A DNA stretch of 64,000 bases, from NCBI GenBank assembly GCA_963422465.1, contig OY730174.1, positions 992,001-1,056,000 on the forward strand, written 5' to 3'. The translations under genes and the position numbers were made by a program. Below, piece by piece: positions 33,401-44,951 of the stretch; the stretch's first letter is position 1, and each line of letters begins with the position of its first letter. This DNA comes from Lichina pygmaea. Its lineage: Eukaryota; Ascomycota; Lichinomycetes; Lichinales; Lichinaceae. The notes below the pieces were generated by a model that was not told where the DNA came from, did not search any database, and worked only from the letters and a program-made list of their open reading frames with translations.

Positions 33401-36400
33401 AGTCATTGACACGTCTGCGCTGCAGGCTGAGCTGTTCAGTCCTGCTTCTGCCGGAACTGCTGCAGGAGGAGCTGGCAGTTCGCGAGGTTCCTGAGTGGTT
33501 CCCAGGTATTTTCCGAGTCTGGGTAGTTTTTCCACTTGACAAGGTATCGCTGACCTTTTCTCTTCAGGATCTGTTCGGCCTTGAATTCCTGTTCTTTCTC
33601 TGGTTGGTAATGAAATGTTTCCTGCAAGGGTGTGCTCTGGTCAGCTAATTCGATCATTGAGATGTGAAAGTTTGGGTGTACCCAAGCGTCTCTCGGTAGT
33701 CGCAGTCTGACGTTGACTGGTCTGGTTTTTTCTTCAACTGAAAATAGTCTGACCTTGACATGGTCCAGTTTCTTTGTTCTTGGTTTCTTTGTTTTCCAAT
33801 TTCTTGTGAGGAGGTAGACTTTATCCCCCTTCTTTAGCTGAGGTGCTATTTTCAATTTCTTGTCCATTTGACATTGCATTCTTTCTGAGGTGTCTTGAAG
33901 GTAGTACCTCATCATCGTGTGCGTTTGTCGTAGGAGCTTGTCATGTTGGAGTGCTTTCTCCGTGTTTGGTGAAGCTCTGCTTGGCATCCTGATGTTCACA
34001 TGTTGTCCAAAATTGGCAAAAAATAGCGATTCCTTTGTTGAGTCTGATCTGTGCTGGTTGATTGCCAGCTGTGCCACCGGTAATAACTGTACCTAATTGC
34101 TGTGGGTCTTGTTGATGTAATACTGTAAGTAAGTCTCCAGGACTTGGTTCGCTCACTCTGTCTGGCTGTCAGTTCGTGGGTGATAGGCCGTAGACATTTT
34201 GGGTTTTGTTCCTATGGCTGCACTGATTGTCTTCCAGTAGTTGGATGTGAAGAGTTTGTCTCTGTCAGTAATGACTGTGATTGGAACTCCGTAGTCCCTG
34301 ACCAATCTGTCCAGTAGGAGGTGTCCCAACTGTTCTGCTGTGTGGGTTTCCTTGAATAGTACCACTATTAGATATTTTGTGAATCTGTCCACTATCACCA
34401 TAATCAAGTCGTAGGTGATTCCTGTGACTGGGTCTTTGGACTTGGGTAGCTTTGTGATGAAGTCCATTGACACGTCTTCCCACAGACCTTTCAGTATTGT
34501 GTTCGGGTGTCCTTCTCCGTATAGCTTATGTCTTCCATGTTTGTTTTTCTGGTATAGTAGACACTTGCTGATGTAGTTTGTGACATGTTGTCGGAGGTTA
34601 ATGACATTGTTCCCTGCCTGTTGGATAAGGTCTGTGGTCTTGGAGATTCCTGGGTGACTGTGTGCTGGGTTATCATGGTAGTTCCTTATTAGTTCTTCAG
34701 TGTCTTCTGCCGTGAGCTTGTTGATCTGTGGTTGAGGCACCAGGTTTCCTTGCTGTTCCTGCTGTAAGATCATTCCTTGGCGTTCATCATCTTCCATGTA
34801 GTCTTTTTGTCGGCTTAGTGCGTCTGCTCTCCCATTGTCTTGTCCAGGGGTATACAAGATCTTGAACTTGTGTTACCCTAGGAGTTCAGCCCATCTGACT
34901 TGCCGTCTGTTCAGCTTCTTGGTTGTCGTGAATGTTGTCAGATTCTTGTGGTCTGTGAGAATAGTGAGTTCGGAACTGCTTTCCGCGTACACTCTCCAGT
35001 GTTCAAGTGCGTTGACGACTGCCAGTAGCTCTTTATCATGGATATTATAGTTTCGTTCTGCTTGTGTTATTTTTCGTGAGTAGTAGGCAACTGGGTGCCA
35101 CTTGCTGTCTGCCTGTTGGCATAGACATGCTCCCACTGCCTGATCTGAAGTGTCCATCTTGATTCGCGTCAGTTGGCCTGTCTTGAAGTTGAGGAGAACT
35201 GGTTCCTTGGCGCAAGTGTCCTTGAGCTGTTGGAATACTTTTTGTTATCTCTCCGTCCACTGGTACTCCACGTCCTTCTTCGTGAGTTCTGTCAGTGGTG
35301 TTGCTATCTGTGAGTAGTTCTTGATGAACTGTCGGTTGAAGTTGGCAAATCCCAGGAAGGCTTGTACTTCCTTAACTGATGTCAGTGTTGGCTATTGCTG
35401 AATCACTTTGATTTTCTCAGAGTCAATCTTGATCCCTTCAATCCCTATGATGTATCCGAGGAATTCAACTTCTGGTTTGTTGAACTCACATTTCTTTGGG
35501 TTGAGCTTGAGCCCTGCCTTTTGTAGGCATCGTAGAACATCCTTCACATGTTTGGTATGTTCTTGTTGCGTGTTTGAGTAGACAAGAATGTCATCCAAGT
35601 AGGTGATAGCTGTTTGGTCCAGGTGTGCTCTGATGATGTTGTTGATCAATGCTTGACATGTTGCTGGTGTGTTCGTGAGTGCGAATAGCATAACCAGATA
35701 CTTGTAGTGTCTGTATCAGGTTCTGAAGACTGTCTTCCATTCTTCTCCTTTTTTCATGCGTATCAGGTTGTATGCTCCTTTCAAGTCCAGCTTGGTAAAG
35801 GTTGTAGCTTGACTGATCCTGTCTCGCAATTTGTTCGCATTTGGCAACAGATATCAGTTCTTGATGGTAATGTTGTTGAGTTTCCTGTAATCCACACAAA
35901 GTCGAAGACTTCTGTCTTTCTTTGGTGCAAATAGTATTGGGTATCCTGCTGGTGATTGAGATTCTCGAATGAAACTCTTTTTCAGGTTTTCCTCCAGGTA
36001 CTCGCGAAGTACTTGGAGCTCTTTCTCTGATAACTGGTAAATTGGTCCAAATCCTGGCTCTGTCCCTGGTTGCAACTTGATCTCATGATCCCAAGGTTGG
36101 TGCTTAGGCAACACTGCTGTTGTTGTCTCTTCCTGAAAGAGGTTATCATACCCAGGTCAGTACTCTTCAGGGATCTCCAGAGAGTTAACAACTTCCTCTC
36201 TCTTCATCTCTGACTGTTTGGCCACCTGGTTCTGGGGTGTGCCTGTCAAGGCAGACCTCTTCTTTTGAGAGTTGTCCTTTCTGTCGGTGAGGTTCCACTG
36301 AGGACTTCTTCCCTCATCTGTCCACGCCTTCTACGGCTGGTAACAGGTCTGAGCTGTGTTGTTAGTGCAGTTCCTAAACATGAGTACTCCTGTCTTCCAG

Positions 36401-38291
36401 TTAACAACTGGGTTGTGCTTCTTTAGCCAAGGCATCCCCAAGTAGATATCCTGAGTGGCCAACTCGATAATATCAAGGTAGATCCTTTCAGCATGGTGTC
36501 CGGTAACCATTTCCATTGGCTGCGTCTTATGGCAGACTAGCTCTGTCTGTCCATTTGCCATCGCAAGCTGATAGGGCTGCTGCTTGTGTCTCCTTCCAGT
36601 GCCAAGGGTGTCGTAAAGTTGTCTTGAAATGTAGTTTCCACTGGCTCCAGAGTCAACAAGTGTGTATGTCCGTACTGGCATGTTGGTGTGTAGTGACACA
36701 GGCAATCGCAGGTGCTTTGTGTTGCTAGGGGTCATGTTGTTGAGCTCCTGATGTCACCCCTTGACAAGGGAGTTCAGTCTTTTCCTGATCAAAGTGTCTT
36801 ACCACTGACTGGGCAATGGGTCCAGCCATTCCTATCAGTTCTGAGGAATCTGTTCATGAATTTGTCTTGCTGATGCTTGTCACATCCAGGCTTGAGGCAG
36901 TACTGCCAATTGTCAACGTAGCAGTTGTAGTTGTTGCCTTGCTGTAGGAACATGAGGTGTTCGTGCCAATCATGTGTGTGCCCGGGGAATGCGGTGTGTT
37001 GGCGTTTGTCCTAAAGATGGATCTCACACACATCCTTCTCGCAATTGACCCAATGCTTGTGGCAGGTGGCGTGGTAGGGTGAATGTCCTCTGTACCTTCG
37101 TAGTTGTTCATGGTAGGTGCAGTAGTGCCTTGTGCAAAACCTCCACTGTAGTTCACCGTGCCGTAGATTTCGTGGGTCCATGCTGTAAGCATAGCTTCCT
37201 TGTGGTATTTCTTCTTTGATAGACGTGGGTTCGTCTCAGTCCCCATCAGAGGTGGTTAAGGGCTCCTGTCCCTTGTCCTGACTTGTTAGTTCTGGTAGGT
37301 CCTTACCTCCTGATGTTGCCAGTTGGTGGGCTGCTTCCAATATCTGATCGTAGTTGTCCCATTGTTCGAGGGATAGCTAAGCCTCTCCTGGTGGGTCCTC
37401 TGGCTCAATGACATTCCAGTCTCCGTCGAGTGTATTAAGTTGCTGTCAGTGTACCTTGTTCTTTGAACAACAGTCTTTCACCATGTGGCCTAGCTTGCCA
37501 CAGGCATAGCACTTCAGTGCTTTCCCCTTTTTGTTGTTCCTTCCCTTTGTGAACCTTCCCTTGTGATGGACTGCATCCAGTTCCATGGGTGCATAGCCAT
37601 ATGGATCATGTGGTGGTGCCTTGTTAGGCGGCTTGTAGTGGTTGCTCACATGCCATGTGGGGTGGCTGTATCCTCTGTCGTGGTATTTCTCCATCGCTCG
37701 CTCGAATAGTTTGTCATCAATGTTGATTACTTGTGCGATGAGTTCTTCCAGTGTGTTGACTGCTCATCCATCGAAGGTGATTTCATCTTTCACATTTTCC
37801 TTGAGTCCACATCAGTACATGACCATCAGGGCGTTGTTGTCCCAGTCAGTCAGTACTGAGTATTGTTTGAACTGCGTGGTGTACTCTGCAGCTGAGCGTT
37901 GTTGTTTGATGTGCTGGATCATTCGTATAGCCACTTTGTCTTTGTTAGATAGTCCAAGGATCCTTTTGATCTTGTCCTTGAATTGTGTCTATTTTGTCAT
38001 CTATTCTGTTGTGCTGTTGTGGTCTCCGTTTCCTGAGAGATGTTTGTTGACGTAGGGTTTGATCTATCAATAAGTATTGCCTCTCATGTAAGTGGTTGCA
38101 AAGAGGGGCCACTTTTCCTTAGGCAGCTTCATCTCTGGTTGGAATTGAAAGTAGACTTGGAGTTGCATGAGCCAGTCGTCAACCTTATTTCTTTCGCCGT
38201 AGAACAGGTCTGGCTTGGTGACGCTAATCTTTCCATCTGGGAAGTTGGGGTTGGTTGCTCCTGAGGTACTCATCCTTGAGGGTCTTCAAAG

Positions 38292-38892
38292 TGTTGCAGT
38301 CTGTACTGTGCTGTCCTAACCAAGTATAGGATTAAGGGTGAGATGTGGAAGGTGGGTTGGTTCTCGCAGGAGAGGAGTGTCAAGGAGCGCGAAGGGGTTT
38401 GGTGGAACGTGGTGGTGGTGACACCTGATCAATGGCTTCGTACAAAAGGATTGTATTGAAGTAGATCTAGTTGTCTGGATCACAACATAAGTTGAAGACA
38501 ATTGTTCTATAAGGGAACTATCACCAGACTATATAGTGCTGGCCTGTCAAGACAATCAAGATTGTCTTGACAGTCTTGACGTCAAGACAGGTGAGATTGT
38601 CTCGACAGTCCCACCATGTTATACACCCTGTGTCAAGACTGGTAAGATTGTTTCGATGCTTCATGCATCATACGTCAAGACTGGTGAGATTGTCTTGATG
38701 CTTCATGCATCATGCGTCGAGACTGGTGAGATTGTCTTGATACTTCATGCATCATGCGTCAAGACTCCTGTGTGTGTCTCGACAGTCACGTGACCCCTTG
38801 TTGGTTGGTCACTTGACTTCCATGGTGTCCTCTTGCCTGGCCCGCAGCCTGATTGCCTATAAATAAGTGGCTTCCATCCCTGGGTTGTAACA
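38292..38892 (-). repeat. LTR of element C (5' side of the element)
   Basis: It is 601 bp, the same length as its partner. Only 18 nt separate it from the gag ATG at 38273, as in element B. Confidence 0.9.
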
Positions 38893-39678
38893 AACAGCTA
38901 CCTCTGTTCCAGCTCTACAACCCCCCCCAGTTATGTCTTTCCCTCTCTCTCAGTCTCTACCAGGGGGGAAAAAATGTAAAACAGCTGAGCCAAGCAGAAG
39001 CTCAGAGAGACTCAGAGGTGCACTCCCAGAAGTGCAAATTCTTTCTTCAATATCAGCCAACTCTGGAGGAAAGCTACCAGCTAACTTCTTCAAGATCTTT
39101 GATGCTGAGATGTCTGCATGAAAGACACAAAGCTGACACTTCTCCAGTATAATGTGCAAAAAAGCCAATCAGTCCAAAAGCTACTGCTAGCAACCTCAGC
39201 TCTCCAAGAGGTGGACATTATTGCACTTCAAGAGCTCTGGAAAAACTCTCACCTAGAAACAAGCACTTCAACTGTTTTCTCTTCCTTTCTTCCTCTCTAC
39301 TATTCAGAGATTGGCAGAACACTTTTTCTTATTAATAAAAATCTGAAACTCTCTTCTCTTCATCCTACCTTCTGGAATAAAGACTTTGTTTCTCTTGAAA
39401 TCTACTTGGAAAACTCTTCTACTTCTCTTTGGGTACATAATCTCTACTTCACCCCATCAAGTCAAGAAAACTACACAGAGGTATCAGAAGCTCTTCTCTG
39501 TTTACTCCAAAATACTTTACAAGAACAAGGACAACATATTCTTCTCACAGACTCAAATCTTCACCACCCAGACTAGTCAAAGAAAAGAAGACTGTACTCT
39601 GAGACTGCAAACAAGTTTCAAGACCTAATGAAAGATTTAAATCTGGATTTAGCTATTGCACCTTTCACCCCTACCAGA

Positions 39679-40311
39679 CAAAAAAACTCTTCCCAGTACC
39701 ACTATGTTCAAGGACCATCACTTCTGATAATCACCGGACTTTGTCAGAAGTTCTGGAAACCAAGCGAGTATCTGTTGGGAACCACTAAAACCTTAAGGTG
39801 AAAACCCATCACTTTGGGTAACCCAGCTTGTTTGTCAAAAGTTGTGATCTCTGAATCTTCGATCTTCAACTTCAACAACCAACAGACTATCTATAACAAG
39901 GCAGAGAGTGGCCAGTGGGATTCTGAAAGACTGGGGACAGGCCCCAATTACCTAGGAACACTCAGTCTTGGGGTGTGGTCCCAGGATTGAGCAAGTACTC
40001 CCAGTCAGACAGATAACAGCTTGAACTTCTCTCAAGAGAAACATCTAGCATCAAGGAGATCAGGGCTCCCAGGATAAGAGAAATAGTTTAGAGCTTGCCT
40101 CTAGTGCTGGTAGAGTTGAAAAACTCTAGGAAAGCTCAGGCAGGGGGTGTGGTCTCCAGCTTGAGTTAATACAGCCAGATTTCCCTAGAGTCTAGTTGGA
40201 AAAGACTGCCCAGGAAAGTACAGTCTTGGGGAGTGGTCCCAGGATTGTGCAATTACTGCTAGGAACCAGGTGACCCTTTGTGAACAACCCACTGTGCAGG
40301 TTACCTACCCT
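39679..40311 (+). promoter_or_regulatory. 5' UTR / internal promoter region of LINE G1
   Basis: The non-coding leader begins AACTCTTCCCAG near 39685. A block starting AGTCTTGGGG and containing GTGGTCCCAGGATTG occurs at 39964-39994 and again at 40222-40252, and a weaker relative lies at about 40140-40175. Copy L3 has relatives at about 24420-24550. Repeated leader modules recall the monomer promoters of some LINEs; promoter activity is inferred. Confidence 0.5.
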
Positions 40312-41712
40312 ATGCCTGTCAAAAAGAAGAAACCGGACTCCTCCCAGAACACTACCAGAAAAATAACATCTTCTCCAACAATGCCAGCTCCCAGTTCTGC
40401 TGGTACTCAGCCTAGTTCTTCTACCCCCTATCCAGCTCTCCAGAATGACTACAACCTACTGGACTCATGGCTCAAGACTCAAGCTACCCCAGAATCTGTA
40501 CTGAAAAGCTGGGAGAATATTAAGAAAAACTCTTGTACTAATGAAGCCCAGTCCACCAAAACCCAGTCTCTCCCCACTGGTCTGACCAACAAGATTTTCC
40601 AGGAGCTGGAGAATATTAGCAAGCGGCTAGACAAGCAAGAATCCAAGCCATCATATGCCCAGGCTGTTCAGAAACATATCCCAGCTCAAATCCCTCTAGC
40701 TCCAAGGATTCTGAAGGAAGTTCTTGTCCACCCTGGTAACCAGACACCTGATATGGCCAACAGGACTCACATCCAGCTTTTTCAAGCTCTCCAAGACAGA
40801 CTCCCCAGTCCCTATAATAAACAAGTCAGAGCAGTGAGAAAACTTCCCTCAGGGGACATTCTTATTAACACTGAAACCCAAGAGACTAAGAGTTTTCTGG
40901 AGAAAGACTCTGCCTGGATATCAGCTATTTTTACCAAGGAAGCAACTATCCAACCCAAGAGATTCCCAGTGTTGATTCATGGAGTCAGAACCACAGACAT
41001 CCAGCCAGAAAACCTGGAAAAAACTCGCCAGACTATCCAGAACAGCAACCTATCCCTGAGCAAGCAAATCACTATTCTAAGAGCCTACTGGTCAAAGAAG
41101 GCTATAGCTCAAAAGAAACCAGTTACTTCACTCCACCTGGATCTGGCCACCCCGGAACAGGCCAATCTTCTAATTGAGAGTGGAGTAGTGCTGGGCCACA
41201 GATTGCATGAGGCAGAGCCTTTTCTGGCTAACACAGTGGTGGCACAATGCTTCAAGTGCTTTGGGTATAGACACCAAGCTCGCCTGTGCAGGAATCAAGC
41301 TGTATGTGGTGCCTGTGGAGGCCAGCATGAAAGAAGAACCTGCCAAATCCCTGAGCAACTGCTAAAGCCAAAATACAGCAACTGCAAAGGAGCTCACCCA
41401 GCCTGGGCTAGCACATGCCCAGTACGCCAAGAAGTAGTCAAGAAGGCAAGAGAGGCATGGATTTCCCGCCCAGGGAAGTATGAGATCTCCACTGCTACCA
41501 CTGTCCCAGTCACACAGTCTCCAGTTACTTTCCCCTTCATACAGACTCTTCCAGGGGGAAAAAGACGGAAAACCACAGAGCCAACTAGAAGCTCAGAGAG
41601 ACTCAGAGGAGAGTCTCCAGAAGTGCAAATTCTGTCTACAAGATCAACAAACACAGGGGGAAAGCAGTCAGTCAACCCCTTCAAGATCTTTGAAGATGAA
41701 ATGTCTACATGA
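40312..41712 (+). CDS. LINE G1 ORF1 protein, CCHC nucleic-acid-binding
   Basis: The protein has 466 aa from ATG 40312; an upstream in-frame GTG at 40270 is ignored. The head is Lys-rich, then Ser/Thr/Pro-rich. A central conserved domain includes VRAVRKLPSGDILINTE, and the C-terminal half has zinc knuckles CFKCFGYRHQARLC and CGACGGQHERRTC. The third knuckle has lost its first cysteine: YSNCKGAHPAWASTC here against CCNC in L1 and L3. The stop TGA overlaps the ORF2 start as ATGA, which suggests that ORF2 is reached by termination-reinitiation. Expected role: binding LINE RNA to form the transposition particle. Confidence 0.9.
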   Translation: MPVKKKKPDSSQNTTRKITSSPTMPAPSSAGTQPSSSTPYPALQNDYNLLDSWLKTQATPESVLKSWENIKKNSCTNEAQSTKTQSLPTGLTNKIFQELENISKRLDKQESKPSYAQAVQKHIPAQIPLAPRILKEVLVHPGNQTPDMANRTHIQLFQALQDRLPSPYNKQVRAVRKLPSGDILINTETQETKSFLEKDSAWISAIFTKEATIQPKRFPVLIHGVRTTDIQPENLEKTRQTIQNSNLSLSKQITILRAYWSKKAIAQKKPVTSLHLDLATPEQANLLIESGVVLGHRLHEAEPFLANTVVAQCFKCFGYRHQARLCRNQAVCGACGGQHERRTCQIPEQLLKPKYSNCKGAHPAWASTCPVRQEVVKKAREAWISRPGKYEISTATTVPVTQSPVTFPFIQTLPGGKRRKTTEPTRSSERLRGESPEVQILSTRSTNTGGKQSVNPFKIFEDEMST

Positions 41713-44700
41713 AGAATACAAAGTTCACACTTCTTCAATACAATGTGCAGAAAAGCCAATCAGTCCAAGAGCTACTTCTAGCAACCCCAACTCTTCAAGA
41801 AGTAGATATTATTGCACTTCAAGAACCCTGGAAGAATCCTCACCTTCAAACCAGCACCTCAACTGTTTTTTCTTCTTTTCTTCCTTTATATTCTCCAGAG
41901 ATTGGTAGAACTCTTTTTCTTATTAACAAAAACCTGAATCTGTCATCTCTCCACCCTACTTTCTGGAGTAAAGACTTTGTTTCTCTTGAAATTCATCTGG
42001 AAAACACCTCTACTTCTCTGTGGGTGCATAATCTATACTTCACTCCCTCAAGTCAAGAGAACTACCTACAAGCATCAGAAGCTCTTCTCTGTCTACTCCA
42101 AAATGCTTTACAAGCAAAAGGGCAGCATATTCTTCTTACAGACTCAAATCTTCACCACCCTGACTGGTCAAAGAAAAGAAGACTATATTCTGACACTGCA
42201 CACAAGTTCCAAACTCTAATGAAAAACTCAAATCTGGAGTTAGCTATTGCACCTTTTACACCCACAAGAGCTAGATCTCTTTCCCACAAACCCTGTTCAC
42301 CTATTGATCTTTCCTTTATATCTTCTTCTCTTTCTAACTCTCTAATCTTTTCTAAAATTGCTTTGCAGTTCTTTCATGGGTCTGACCACAGACCTGTGCT
42401 AACTAGCCTGGACCTGGACTCACCAAGAAAAACCTGGAAGCCAGAAAGGAACTGGAAAACACTGGACACAAACCTGGCAAAACAAGAGTGTAATAATTTG
42501 CAGCTGCCCTTCCACTTTCAAGATAAACATGAAGTGGATGAGTACTTGGAATATCTTAACCACTTTCTCCAAGAAATAGCAGACAGATGCACAGAACTCC
42601 AGAAGCAATCTAGCCACTCAGTCTCCTGGTGGAACCAAGAGATCCAAACTAAAGTTAAGCAGGAAAGAAGAATAAGAAGACAAGTGCTCAGAGGACAGGC
42701 AAGCCAAGAAGAGCTAGAAGAAGCAACTAAGCTCAAGAAGAAAGCTGTCAGAGAAGGCAAACAGAACACCTTCAGAAAACAAGTTCATGAGCTAGCCAGT
42801 TCCTCAAAATTCTGGAAGCTTGCAAAGTGGGGAAAATCAAAAGCTAACAAGACCCCTGATCTTCCTCTGGTCCCTGATCTGGAGACTCAAGAAGGACTAG
42901 CCAAAAGCTTTGAGGAGAAGACAAAATCTTTCTCAGCTCAATTCTTTCCAGAAGCACGTGTTCCAGAACCAAGTACAGAAAGTCACCAGAGTACCCCAGA
43001 GATCCAGCTTTCTCAGGAGGTTACCACTGAAGAAGTGGAGCAAATTCTGAACAAGAAGAAACCTTTTACAGCAGGAGGAAAAGACAAGCTGCCAAATGGA
43101 TTTCTGAAAGCTCTGGGTCCCAAGTTCTGCCAAGCTATAGCTGTTCTCACATCAACATGCTGGAGACTGGAATACTTTCCAGAGAAATTCAAGAATGCAA
43201 AAACAGTCTGTCTAAGAAAACCTGGCAAGGGAATCTATAACCAAGCTAAAGCCTGGCGCCCTATAGCTCTGCTAAACACAACTGGCAAGCTGATGGAAGC
43301 TATTACAGCAGCCAGACTAAGCAAGGTAGCAGAAGAGGCTAAACTCTTGCCAGAAATCCAGATGGGGTTCAGGAAAGGCAGATCAACTGAATCAGCACTT
43401 TTCCTTCTAACTTCCCAAGTGGAAAAAGTCTGGAAAGAAGGCATGGTTGCATCTCTACTTTCTCTGGACATCTCAGGAGCATATGACAGAGTTCTTCCAG
43501 AGATTCTTCAAAAGATTCTGGAGAGAAAAGGAATCCCTCTCTGGCTAACTTCTTGGATCTTCTCTTTCTGTACCAGACGTACCACCACCCTAGTTTTTGA
43601 TGACTCTGAGTCCTCTTCTATTCCTATTCACTGTGGAGTTCCCCAAGGTTCCCCTTTGTCTCCTATTCTTTTTCTATTCTATATTTCTGAACTTTATGAG
43701 ACTGTACATTCTCCTACTACTGGTGTTTCTGCTCTGGGATTTGCAGATGATACAAATCTGCTTGCATTTGGACACTCTCTTAAAAGCAACCTTCTGAAGT
43801 TGAAGAATACACATCTTAAATGTCTATCTTGGGCTGCAAGACATGGAATAGTCTTCTCTCCTGAGAAATATAAAATACTTCATTTTTCCAGAAGAAGATC
43901 AGACAATCTGCAGCTCAAGCTTAGACTTGGGAATGTGATTCTAAAACCAAAAGAAGAAGTGCGAGTATTGGGAGTGTACCTGGATGCCAAACTCCACTGG
44001 CACAAACACCAGAGAATTATTCTTCAAAAAGCACAAAAAGCACTATCTTCTCTTTCTAGAACCTCTTACTCCACCTGGGGCTTTCCAGTTCTCACAGCAC
44101 GCCTTGTGTACACTGCAATACTCAGATCTGTACTGAGCTATGCAGTGGGAGTTTGGTTCAACCCACTCAGAAAATCCTCTAATATTTCCTCTCTTATCAT
44201 ATTCCAAAACAAATGTCTGAGACTTATTGGGGGTGCTTTCAAAGCCACTCCTTCTTTTCTATTAGAGAGTGAGCTTTTTCTTTTACCTCTAGATCTCTAT
44301 TTTAAATTTCGCACAGCTTGTTTTCTATCTTCTATCCAAACCTCCTCTCTGAAAGACTTTCTTGACAGTACCTTTTCTACTATTTCTTCCTATGCTTCTT
44401 CACTGAGGAAACCTTTAAAGAAATCCTCAACTATCTCTCCTAATTGGAAGTTCACTTGGTTAAGTCAAATAACTACTAACCAGGCTAGTTCAAAGAAAGA
44501 ACTACAAATACTCTTTACTAAAGAGTGGGAAAACCAATGGGAGGAGAAGAAAAGAAAAGGCTATGCTGGATGGCAGGTGTTTTGCCAAAAACCTCACTAC
44601 AACAACCTAAAGCTCTACAAAGAGCTACAGAAAGCTGAGGCAAGTCTACTACTGCAAACCAGAACTGGGAGAATTGGTCTAGCAAGTTTTCTTTTCAGAG

Positions 44701-44951
44701 CTGGAGTCCCTGACTTTCCTACCCCCCTATGCATGTGTGGTCAAGCAGAAGAGACAGTAAAGCATATCACCTCTTCATGCTCTCTCTACTCAAGTCAAAG
44801 ACAACATGCTCTCTTTAACCCCCAAGATTTCACTACTATTATTTCAAACCCAGAGCTTCTACAGAAGTTTCTGTACTGGTTTATGTCTTTGAAAAGACTA
44901 AACCAATTTAATCTGGCTTTCAAACTTCACTATTCACACTCCAACATCTAG
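41709..44951 (+). CDS. LINE G1 ORF2 protein, APE endonuclease and reverse transcriptase
   Basis: The 1080-aa frame is complete. Residues ~1-235 are the endonuclease, with LLQYNVQKS, ALQEPWKNP, TDSNLHHPDW and the catalytic SDH in HGSDHRPVL. Residues ~440-730 are the reverse transcriptase, with TAGGKDKLPNGFLKAL, WRPIALLNTTGKL, MGFRKGRSTESA, LSLDISGAYDRV (motif A), GVPQGSPLSP (motif B) and FADD (motif C). A thumb-like region with VRVLGVYLDAKLHWH follows. The C-terminus has CMCGQAEETVKHITSSC, the cysteine motif common after RT in this LINE group. The enzyme nicks target DNA and primes reverse transcription there. All visible catalytic residues are present. Confidence 0.94.
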   Translation: MKNTKFTLLQYNVQKSQSVQELLLATPTLQEVDIIALQEPWKNPHLQTSTSTVFSSFLPLYSPEIGRTLFLINKNLNLSSLHPTFWSKDFVSLEIHLENTSTSLWVHNLYFTPSSQENYLQASEALLCLLQNALQAKGQHILLTDSNLHHPDWSKKRRLYSDTAHKFQTLMKNSNLELAIAPFTPTRARSLSHKPCSPIDLSFISSSLSNSLIFSKIALQFFHGSDHRPVLTSLDLDSPRKTWKPERNWKTLDTNLAKQECNNLQLPFHFQDKHEVDEYLEYLNHFLQEIADRCTELQKQSSHSVSWWNQEIQTKVKQERRIRRQVLRGQASQEELEEATKLKKKAVREGKQNTFRKQVHELASSSKFWKLAKWGKSKANKTPDLPLVPDLETQEGLAKSFEEKTKSFSAQFFPEARVPEPSTESHQSTPEIQLSQEVTTEEVEQILNKKKPFTAGGKDKLPNGFLKALGPKFCQAIAVLTSTCWRLEYFPEKFKNAKTVCLRKPGKGIYNQAKAWRPIALLNTTGKLMEAITAARLSKVAEEAKLLPEIQMGFRKGRSTESALFLLTSQVEKVWKEGMVASLLSLDISGAYDRVLPEILQKILERKGIPLWLTSWIFSFCTRRTTTLVFDDSESSSIPIHCGVPQGSPLSPILFLFYISELYETVHSPTTGVSALGFADDTNLLAFGHSLKSNLLKLKNTHLKCLSWAARHGIVFSPEKYKILHFSRRRSDNLQLKLRLGNVILKPKEEVRVLGVYLDAKLHWHKHQRIILQKAQKALSSLSRTSYSTWGFPVLTARLVYTAILRSVLSYAVGVWFNPLRKSSNISSLIIFQNKCLRLIGGAFKATPSFLLESELFLLPLDLYFKFRTACFLSSIQTSSLKDFLDSTFSTISSYASSLRKPLKKSSTISPNWKFTWLSQITTNQASSKKELQILFTKEWENQWEEKKRKGYAGWQVFCQKPHYNNLKLYKELQKAEASLLLQTRTGRIGLASFLFRAGVPDFPTPLCMCGQAEETVKHITSSCSLYSSQRQHALFNPQDFTTIISNPELLQKFLYWFMSLKRLNQFNLAFKLHYSHSNI

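Larger units (their letters stand above)
32349..38892 (-). mobile_element. Ty3/gypsy element C (gypsy-1 family), fossil, full length
   Basis: The element is 6544 bp on the minus strand with 601-bp LTRs at 32349-32949 and 38292-38892. TSD AACAG lies at 32344-32348 and 38893-38897, in LINE L3 ORF1. Parts are gag from ATG 38273 (to about 37446), protease (about 36650), RT (about 36114-35392), RNase H (about 35260-34860), integrase (about 34857-33700) and a chromodomain ending at 33436. An antisense zinc-cluster part lies at 32994-33400. Reading frames are broken at roughly ten places. It shares the LTR subfamily of element B. Confidence 0.92.
24636..39121 (+). pseudogene. LINE L3 ORF1 in three blocks
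   Basis: Blocks 24636-25198, 31744-32348 and 38898-39121 match the 466-aa ORF1 of G1. The middle block holds the knuckles CFKCFGYGHQAHFC, CGACGGQHERRAC and CCNCRGAHPAWASVC. The initiating codon is ATA rather than ATG, and the third block is frame-disturbed around the homopolymers near 38930-38970. Gypsy B and C sit inside it at the two block boundaries. Confidence 0.75.
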
